NCBI GenBank assembly: GCA_036278935.1
Contig: DASUKA010000113.1
Location: 1 to 39,460, forward strand
Length of the DNA stretch: 39,460 bases
Direction: 5' to 3'
DNA from: DASSNR01 sp036278935
Lineage (GTDB): Bacteria > Gemmatimonadota > Gemmatimonadetes > Gemmatimonadales > Gemmatimonadaceae
Under the pieces are notes generated by a model. It saw nothing but the letters and a program-made list of their open reading frames with translations, had not been told where the DNA came from and did not search any database. The position numbers and the translations under genes are program-made. Position 1 is the stretch's first letter, and every line of letters begins with the position of its first letter. This document shows, piece by piece, positions 34,524 to 39,460 of this stretch.

Positions 34524-34628
34524 GGGAGTCGATGGAAGGCGTGTGAGGGTGGCTCCGACGGTCGGCTGGATGAACACTGACGACCCTCGAACATCGGATG
34601 ACGCACGTCGGTGCGCCAGGGGTGGCGC

Positions 34629-34674
34629 CGCGCGGATCGTGAGCCGTGCGGCCGCATGGCTCACGATCCGCGCG
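34629..34674. repeat. Near-perfect 46-bp palindrome
   Basis: Arms 34629-34645 and 34658-34674 pair perfectly over 17 bp, and the 12-nt centre GTGCGGCCGCAT is itself almost self-complementary. It lies between two minus-strand genes, about 100 bases after the LolA-like stop and about 105 bases before the amidohydrolase start. It may act as a terminator for the upstream gene, though no T-run follows, or be a REP-like element. A tRNA-like stretch nearby (TAGCTCGATGGGTAG on the minus strand) could not be folded. Confidence 0.6.
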
Positions 34675-34775
34675 CCAACCGGCCTACCCATCGAGCTACC
34701 CGGATTGACGTCCGGCCCTCAACGCAGAGCAGAAACCACTCAAGCAGCGCCAACCCGATCGACCGGCGCGATCTC

Positions 34776-35642
34776 CTACCGTGACCCGCGCCCGGTCGAG
34801 TCGCGCGGCCCGGTCGGCGCCATCTGCGTCCAGTGCGGCACGGAGCTCCACTTCGTCGCATCGAACAGCGCCGCGGGGAGCGCCATGCCCGCGCGCCAGC
34901 CGCGGTACTCCTCCGTCTGGCGTGCGACGCCGCCCTCGTACATCGTCACTTTGGTCGCGAGCCGCCCACCACCCACCGGAACGTAGTGATCCAGATGGAT
35001 GTCCATCCGCTGAGTGTGCGGCGGAGCACCGCGCGACAGGATCATCCGCACGAGCACAAGCCGTTCGGCATCCACCCAGAACTGCGGCGACGTCGTGTCG
35101 CTCGCCTCGCGCGCGCCCACCACGAACACGGGGCGGTCCTGCCACGTCGCGCGCCGCACGCGATCGAGCGCGAAGTGGTACGGCGCGACCTGCCGCAGCG
35201 TGACGTTCACCGGCTGCGTGTATACGCCAGCCACGAAAGGAATGAACGGATTCCCGTTTGCCGCCGTTCGGGTCACCGTGCCCGCGCGCACCACGTACGT
35301 GGAGTCCGCCGTGCTGAGCACGCCGTTCCCCGCCGAGGGATTTCCGATGTCGATGCGCAGGCGGTCCGGGCTGAGCAGCGCTTCGTACCACGTGGAGACG
35401 CTGGTGCTGTCGCCCGCGCGGATGGTGGTGCGCTGCGTGAAGGTGAGCGTGCGGAACCAGCGGCCGGCATACGCGTCGTGCATGCGGCGCAGGAGCGCGG
35501 CGCCGGATGCGGGCGTCGCCGGTTGCTGCGCGTGCGCCGTCCTGGTACTGGCGCCGAGGACGGCGAGAGCCGCGAAGAACGCGAGCACGGTGGCCGCGCG
35601 CGAACGCCGCGGCAGGCGCGGCACGAGATGGATGCGGATCAT
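34776..35642 (-). CDS. Periplasmic LolA/LppX-like protein (outer-membrane lipoprotein-sorting type)
   Basis: The 288-residue protein has a Sec signal peptide (about residues 15-39, ending AHAQQ), then a half-barrel-like domain with alternating strands: WFRTLTFTQRTTIRAGDSTS, WYEALLSPDRLRIDIGNP, FVVGAREASDTTSPQFWVDA, LDHYVPVGGGRLATKVTMYEGG. This resembles the outer membrane lipoprotein-sorting/DUF2092 group that shares the LolA fold and carries lipidic ligands. No transport partner is adjacent. The C-terminus is rich in Arg, Gly and Thr. ATG 35642 is the natural start before the signal. It is divergent from the metal-type operon, and its ligand is unknown. Confidence 0.72.
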   Translation of the reverse strand: MIRIHLVPRLPRRSRAATVLAFFAALAVLGASTRTAHAQQPATPASGAALLRRMHDAYAGRWFRTLTFTQRTTIRAGDSTSVSTWYEALLSPDRLRIDIGNPSAGNGVLSTADSTYVVRAGTVTRTAANGNPFIPFVAGVYTQPVNVTLRQVAPYHFALDRVRRATWQDRPVFVVGAREASDTTSPQFWVDAERLVLVRMILSRGAPPHTQRMDIHLDHYVPVGGGRLATKVTMYEGGVARQTEEYRGWRAGMALPAALFDATKWSSVPHWTQMAPTGPRDSTGRGSR

Positions 35643-35733
35643 GGATGGCTATGACGTTGGCGCGTGGCTCCGGGATGCACAAGCCCACCACCCTAAGATG
35701 CAGCCTCTGTCCTCGCCCGTCGAGAACGCCCCC

Positions 35734-35765
35734 TTGACTCCGGACCCTAGTCCAGGGTGTATCGT
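35734..35765 (+). promoter_or_regulatory. MerR-type promoter/operator of the metal operon
   Basis: TTGACT (35734-35739) and TATCGT (35760-35765) are 20 bases apart, the long spacing typical of MerR-activated promoters. Between them is a dyad, GGAC (35742-35745) and GTCC (35750-35753) with flanking symmetric positions. MerR-type regulators untwist such promoters when metal binds. It lies 37 bases before merR and would drive the whole operon, including autoregulation. Confidence 0.75.
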
Positions 35766-35802
35766 GCTGAGTACGGTTGGGCCTCGCTGAATGGAGGAGT
35801 GC

Positions 35803-36204
35803 ATGTCCCTGACGATCAGTCAGGTCGCGAAAGCGGCAGACGTCAATACGGAGACCATCCGGTACTACGAGCGCGAGGGTCTGCTCCCGGAGCCCCCGCG
35901 CACGCCGACGGGCTACCGGCAGTACACGGAGGACGCGATTCGGCGCGTGCGTTTCATGAAGCGCGCTCAGCGCCTGGGCTTCACGCTCGCGGAGATCGGC
36001 GTGCTGCTCCGTCTGCGTGTGCGGCGCGGAAGCGCGTGCAAGGAAGTCGTCGCCGAAGCCAGCAGTGCGATCGAACGGATCGACGGCAAGATCCGGGAGT
36101 TGCAGCGCATGCGCGCCGCCCTCGGGACGCTGACCGGCGCGTGCCGCACTCGGCGCGCCATGCCGGGCTGCCCGATCCTCGACGCCCTGGAGGGAGAGTC
36201 ATGA
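35803..36204 (+). CDS. merR: MerR-type mercury-responsive regulator
   Basis: The 133-residue regulator has the winged-helix start TISQVAKAADVNTETIRYYEREGLL and a dimerisation helix. Cys79, Cys114 and Cys123 (SACKEV, GACRTR and PGCPIL) have the same spacing, 35 and 9 residues, as the three Hg(II)-binding Cys of Tn501 MerR. This is strong evidence for a Hg-type or similarly thiophilic signal rather than zinc or copper. ATG 35803 is chosen over ATG 35791 because GGAGGAG lies just before it. The stop overlaps the next gene by ATGA. Confidence 0.9.
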   Translation: MSLTISQVAKAADVNTETIRYYEREGLLPEPPRTPTGYRQYTEDAIRRVRFMKRAQRLGFTLAEIGVLLRLRVRRGSACKEVVAEASSAIERIDGKIRELQRMRAALGTLTGACRTRRAMPGCPILDALEGES

Positions 36205-36482
36205 AACTCGAACTGATCTATTTTCGGGATTGCCCGCACGCAGCCGAGGCGCGATCCAACCTTCGCGCCGCGCTGGCCGCCACCGGCAAGCGAGTGCTGG
36301 TGGACGAGTGGGATCGGGACGACGCGGCCTCACCCGCCTACGTGCGCGGGTACGCGTCACCGACGGTGCTCGTGAACGGGCGCGACGTGTCGGGTGACGC
36401 GCCGGCGGCGGACGCGGCCAGCTGCAGGGCCGCCGGCGCCCCGAGCACCGAGACGATTCTCCGCGCGCTCGCCGGTCAATGA
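36201..36482 (+). CDS. Small thioredoxin-fold protein of the metal operon
   Basis: The 93-residue protein starts MKLELIYFRDCPHAAEARSNLRA, a thioredoxin or glutaredoxin-like strand-turn-helix with a single active-site-type Cys in CPHA (no second Cys in CxxC). SPTVLVNGRDVSG follows, with a Pro after Ser as in the cis-Pro loop, and a second Cys lies near residue 74. Small proteins of this kind are common beside merR and merT, and I recall that related families exist in selenocysteine and cysteine forms (not checked). It is coupled to merR and to the MerT-like gene by overlaps. The probable role is thiol-dependent metal or organometal handling in the cytoplasm. Confidence 0.78.
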   Translation: MKLELIYFRDCPHAAEARSNLRAALAATGKRVLVDEWDRDDAASPAYVRGYASPTVLVNGRDVSGDAPAADAASCRAAGAPSTETILRALAGQ

Positions 36483-36844
36483 ACGGCGAGCGACGCAGCG
36501 GCAGGGTCGCCGCGGGGGCGGCAGCGGCCGGCACTGGTGCGGCCGTGGGCGCGGCCGCAGCCGCGGTCTGTTGCGTGACGCCCGTCGTCTCGCCATTGAT
36601 TGTCGCCGTGCTCGGCGCCGGCGGAGCGGTGGCGTTGGCGGGGCTCAAGCCGTACGCCCCGTACATCATGGGCGGATCACTGGCTGCGCTGGCGTACGGG
36701 TTCTGGGTCGTGTACCGCAGGCCGGTGCGGTGTGTCGTTGACGGGCCGCGCCCCCGCGAGCGGCGCTGGATCCGGTTGGTCCTCTGGGTGGCCGCCGTCA
36801 TCTGGGTCGCGTCCGCGATGGCCAACGTCGTTTTCACCGGCTGA
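36479..36844 (+). CDS. merT: MerT-like membrane transport protein
   Basis: The 121-residue protein has three hydrophobic helices. Helix 1 carries vicinal Cys in AAAAVCCVTPVVSP at about residues 31-32, the Cys pair MerT uses to move Hg(II) across the inner membrane. A second Cys site is in RRPVRCVVDGP on the cytoplasmic side after helix 2. The N-terminus is Ala/Gly-rich. There is no merP and no mercuric reductase in the operon, so the symbol reflects likeness only. ATG 36479 overlaps the stop of the preceding gene (ATGA). Confidence 0.75.
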   Translation: MNGERRSGRVAAGAAAAGTGAAVGAAAAAVCCVTPVVSPLIVAVLGAGGAVALAGLKPYAPYIMGGSLAALAYGFWVVYRRPVRCVVDGPRPRERRWIRLVLWVAAVIWVASAMANVVFTG

Positions 36845-36852
36845 GGCGTCCC

Positions 36853-37419
36853 GTGCGTATCCGCGGACTGTTCGTCCTTTCCGGTGTGCTCGCGGTGGCG
36901 GCAGGGTGTCAGTCCGGCCCCGTTGCCCCTCACACCACGCTCACCGGGGACTTCACGCCGCTGCGTGCAGCGTTCAACGCCGATTCGGGGAAGGTGCGAG
37001 CGATCCTCCTGGCATCCCCCACGTGACCGGAATGTCTTCGCGGGGTCCGCGAAGTCGAGCGTCACTGGTTAGCCAAGGATTCCACCACCGGCGTGGCGGT
37101 GTTCGTCGTGTGGTCGTCGCAACTCGGCGCGCAGGAGAAGAACGTGGACGCCGGAACGACGCTCATTCCCGACGGACGCGTGCGGAACTTCTGGGATCCG
37201 GGACTCATGGTGGGCACGGCATTCTCGCACGCGGCCGGGAGGACCGAGCCGGCGTGGGACGTCTACATGCTTTTCGGTCCTGACGCAACGTGGCCCGCCA
37301 CCGGCACGCCGACGCCCGCGTGGTGGGAACACCAACTCAGCGGGCTACCGCCGGAGCGGCGGCTGGATCCCGCGCGCTTCGCGGCCAAGGCGGCGGCGCT
37401 GGAGCGGACGCTCCGGTGA
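36853..37419 (+). CDS. Candidate selenoprotein: thioredoxin-like lipoprotein with UxxC motif (TGA recoded)
   Basis: GTG 36853 opens a lipoprotein-like start (VRIRGLFVLSGVL, lipobox-type AAGC with Cys19). The frame meets TGA at 37024-37026, codon 58, then continues open with normal codon use to TGA 37417-37419. Reading the first TGA as selenocysteine gives KVRAILLASPT-U-PECLRG, a thioredoxin-type UxxC with Cys61. Later features are VAVFVVWSSQLGAQEKN, IPDGRVRNFWDPG and AWDVYMLFGPDATW. The total is 188 residues. A perfect 8-bp hairpin follows 17 nt after the TGA, as in bacterial SECIS elements. It follows the MerT-like gene by 8 bases with GAGG at 36843-36846, so it belongs to the metal operon. 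It probably reduces or binds metal in the periplasm. A true nonsense mutation is the alternative. Confidence 0.8.
37034..37056 (+). other. Candidate bacterial SECIS hairpin
   Basis: CTTCGCGG (37036-37043) and CCGCGAAG (37047-37054) form a perfect 8-bp stem with apical GGT. G34-C56 adds a pair beyond a U-U mismatch. The apical loop begins 17 nt after the TGA, inside the 16-37 nt window of bacterial SECIS elements and the same distance as in E. coli fdhF. The GGTC at the apex also matches the GGUC of the fdhF loop. It is within the coding frame, as required for bacterial recoding by SelB. Confidence 0.75.
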
Positions 37420-38390
37420 GCGCGTCCAGCGTCCCATCCCTTCGTCCAGATCACAATGGCGCCGCAGAGTGGATCGCCTTCGAAGCGAAGTGGACGTGGC
37501 TGGGATGTGGGGTAGACTTCGACACCTTTCACGTTACCGGGTGTGAATGGCGCACTCGCCGGTACCCCTGGGGTGAGATCGATCGCCGCACCGATGGTCG
37601 TGTTCCATTGATAGCCGTCGATGAATATGGTCGGCTCGCAATACGCCGGTGGGATCTGCGCCGAGTGCATGGCCACCTTGCCACATTGGGTGTCCCGGCC
37701 CTTCACGGCGGTACATGCCCCGATGGCGACTCCATCCACATGCTTCAGGAGGTCGGCGAAATTCGCCGCGGGTCGTTCGTCGAGCTCCTGGCTGTCGAAG
37801 CATGTGATGTGCTTCACCTGACAGCGCCGCGCGAATCCATTCCGGAGTCCTGGATCACGATCGATACGATAGTGTCCTGTGATGACGACAGCGGGCAGCG
37901 GCGTGACGTGCTCCAGGACCTCGGTGAGTGATGTCGTATCGCTGCGACTCACGGCGAGAGTGCGTGCCTCGAAACCAAGCTTGCGAAGCTCGATGATGGC
38001 GGTATCGCCCCGAGAGGTCAGAAAGTCGAGGAGCGCCAGCCCGGTCTTCGACGTCATGGTGTACGATCCACTGAACCCATCGCGTACCTGTACGCCCGCG
38101 ACCGGCTCGCCCGTGGTCCCATCGTAGACGCCGATCAACCGCACCGCCCCGCGTCGCGGCGTTGAATCCTGCGCCTGCGCTCTCGCAGCCTGGGCGAGCA
38201 TGCCGCTCCACATGCATAGAACCAACACGACCGCTTGCAGATGCTCGAGTCGCGGCCAAGCACGGCGCGTGCGCCATGAGTCTTCGGGTGACGACTTGAC
38301 GTCGCCATCACGAACGGCACCCGCCCGTCTCCAGCTCGCTATCACGATGCCCTGGAAGATCTGTATGGCAGTTCGATGCCGAATTGACAT
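37263..38390 (-). CDS. Secreted carboxypeptidase-regulatory-like/TonB-plug-domain protein
   Basis: From ATG 38390 the product has 375 residues. A hydrophobic export segment (AVVLVLCMWSGMLAQAARAQ) lies about 55 residues in, unusually far, so the true start may be a downstream non-ATG codon. A carboxypeptidase-regulatory-like domain (IGVYDGTTGEPVAGVQVRDG) and a plug-like domain (PAVVITGHYRIDRDPGLRNG through DPLCGAIVIWTKG) follow. Relatives end near the CGAIVIWT block. Here the frame runs on for about 60 Arg- and Ser-rich residues that are antisense to the selenoprotein gene, so a stop codon has probably been lost. No barrel follows, so it is not a full receptor. Its partner is unknown. Confidence 0.65.
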   Translation of the reverse strand: MSIRHRTAIQIFQGIVIASWRRAGAVRDGDVKSSPEDSWRTRRAWPRLEHLQAVVLVLCMWSGMLAQAARAQAQDSTPRRGAVRLIGVYDGTTGEPVAGVQVRDGFSGSYTMTSKTGLALLDFLTSRGDTAIIELRKLGFEARTLAVSRSDTTSLTEVLEHVTPLPAVVITGHYRIDRDPGLRNGFARRCQVKHITCFDSQELDERPAANFADLLKHVDGVAIGACTAVKGRDTQCGKVAMHSAQIPPAYCEPTIFIDGYQWNTTIGAAIDLTPGVPASAPFTPGNVKGVEVYPTSQPRPLRFEGDPLCGAIVIWTKGWDAGRAHRSVRSSAAALAAKRAGSSRRSGGSPLSWCSHHAGVGVPVAGHVASGPKSM

Positions 38391-38477
38391 AGTGTGTTTC
38401 CGGTCGCTCTTTATGCGCGAGTGGGCCGCCGCTTCCTTCATTACAACACTGTCACCGCAGTGCGACCACTGAAGCCC

Positions 38478-39460
38478 ATGCCAAGCTGGATCCAACCGTT
38501 CGGAAGTGATCTCAAGATCGCCGCCCGCCGGCTCAGGCGTGCGCCCACCTTCGCGCTTGGCAGCATCGCGGCAATCGCGCTCGGCATCGGGGCGAACGCG
38601 ACGATGTTCAACGTCATCGACCGGCTGATGTTGCGGCCACCTGCACGCATCGCGCACCCCGAGAACGTGTACACGATCCATGCCCTGCCGCGCGACGCCA
38701 TTTCGTTCCCCGCATTGACGAACCTGCGTGGCCATCTCGGTGCCGGAGTCTCCGTCACCGCGCAGACCTCTCCGTGGGAGCTGCCTGTCGGTCGCGGCGA
38801 TCACGCCCACATGGCACAGACGGTGTTCGCCGATGGTGGATACTTCCGCACGCTCGGCGTGGCGGCCGCCGCCGGCCGCCTCCTCTCAGCGAACGATACC
38901 CGCCTGCCCTACGGAGAGCCGGTCGCCGTCATCAGCTACGGACTGTGGCAGCGATGGTTCAACCGTGATCCCTCCGTCGTCGGTCGCGAGCTCATCATCT
39001 CGACCATACCCGTTCAGATTGTCGGCGTGGTGCCAGAAGATTTCAACGGGATCGATAGGCATCCGGTGGACATCTGGCTTCCGTTGACGCTCGCGAGCAG
39101 GCTCTTGCCAGGCGTCGGGCCCCGGTGGCCGTGGATGACCGCCGACAATGGATGGCTGCGCGGCATCACGCGCATCGCGCCGCAGATCGATCCGCGCGCG
39201 GTCTCGGCGCGCGCGACGGCGCTGCTGCAATTCGCCGCGGCGGCCCATCCCACGCGCCGCACCGCGACGGTCGAGCTCCACTCGATACTGCCGGCGCGGG
39301 CGAAGACATTCTCCTCACAAGCGAAGATCGCGTCGCTCCTCGGCGCCATCTCCATCCTCGTGTTCTTGATCGCCTGCTCGAATGCGACCAATCTGATGCT
39401 CGCGCGCGGGGTTCGCCAACGACGCGAGATCGGCATGCGTGTCGCCCTCGGCATCTCACG
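38478..39460 (+). CDS. MacB/FtsX-type ABC permease (ADOP type), 5' part
   Basis: The gene runs off the right edge; about 327 residues are visible from ATG 38478. It starts MPSWIQPFGSDLKIAARRL, then a first helix with LGSIAAIALGIGANATMFNV, a periplasmic MacB-PCD-like domain (LWQRWFNRDPSVVGREL, VQIVGVVPEDFNGID), then the next FtsX helix with LIACSNATNLMLARGVRQRREIGMRVALG. This is the same orphan-permease family as the gene at 19199-21661, only distantly similar in sequence. It is divergent from the TonB-plug gene with about 87 bases between starts. The missing second half should carry a second FtsX domain. Confidence 0.85.
   Translation, partial: MPSWIQPFGSDLKIAARRLRRAPTFALGSIAAIALGIGANATMFNVIDRLMLRPPARIAHPENVYTIHALPRDAISFPALTNLRGHLGAGVSVTAQTSPWELPVGRGDHAHMAQTVFADGGYFRTLGVAAAAGRLLSANDTRLPYGEPVAVISYGLWQRWFNRDPSVVGRELIISTIPVQIVGVVPEDFNGIDRHPVDIWLPLTLASRLLPGVGPRWPWMTADNGWLRGITRIAPQIDPRAVSARATALLQFAAAAHPTRRTATVELHSILPARAKTFSSQAKIASLLGAISILVFLIACSNATNLMLARGVRQRREIGMRVALGIS

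Noticed and set aside
34684..34710. tRNA-like D-arm string on the minus strand (TAGCTCGATGGGTAG)
   Set aside because: No matching acceptor, anticodon or T arm could be built around it.
36853..37026. Short 57-residue lipoprotein ending at the first TGA
   Set aside because: The same frame continues with a matching thioredoxin motif, good codon use and a SECIS-like hairpin, so recoding is a better reading.
37093..37419. Separate 108-residue ORF from an ATG-like start at 37093
   Set aside because: It is the C-terminal part of the recoded gene; no ribosome binding site, and it would lack the catalytic motif.
1..39460. CRISPR array, tRNA or rRNA genes, transposase or integrase
   Set aside because: None was found by reading; no regular direct-repeat spacing, no rRNA-like sequence, and no DDE or tyrosine recombinase protein.

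Overview
The window is GC-rich and densely coded. It combines a six-gene alternative complex III operon, two orphan MacB-type permeases without an ATPase, DGPF/YCII and RibD-like small enzymes, secreted S15-type and AepA-type hydrolases, and TonB-plug proteins. That mix suggests Gemmatimonadota, or a relative near Acidobacteriota. This is inference from gene content; there is no rRNA to confirm it. No tRNA, CRISPR array or complete mobile element was seen.

Region 1 (1-11493) is respiratory. A cut enolase-superfamily gene is followed by a GlcD/GlcF-type FAD and Fe-S dehydrogenase fusion, then actA-actB-actC-actD-actE-actF. The act genes mostly overlap by 1 to 4 bases and encode the quinol:electron-acceptor oxidoreductase called alternative complex III. 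No terminal oxidase follows.

Region 2 (11494-16000) is accessory. Two imperfect inverted repeats of 119 and 129 bp resemble integron attC sites, and a third half-site follows. The ORF between sites 2 and 3 starts 10 nt after one site and ends exactly where the next begins, as a gene cassette would. The other genes here are a frameshifted hypothetical, a YCII-like protein, a RibD/DHFR-like reductase, an ABM-type monooxygenase and a GNAT acetyltransferase.

Region 3 (16001-30600) holds a small membrane protein, a HAD phosphatase, a Tat-exported DsrE-like protein, an orphan permease, an FMN reductase, a GAF histidine kinase with its NarL-type regulator, an SDR coupled to a divergent QueA paralogue, a TonB-dependent receptor with an ECF sigma region 2 fused in frame upstream, a small stress-type protein and Dps.

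Region 4 (30600-39460) holds an S15-type peptidase, a lipoprotein amidohydrolase, a LolA-like protein, and a mercury-type operon reading MerR, small thioredoxin-fold protein, MerT-like protein, thioredoxin-like lipoprotein. The last gene has an in-frame TGA where the first Cys of a CxxC motif would be. A strong hairpin 17 nt downstream resembles a bacterial SECIS, so this is probably an undescribed selenoprotein (UxxC) in a metal-handling operon without merA. A TonB-plug protein and a cut permease gene close the window.
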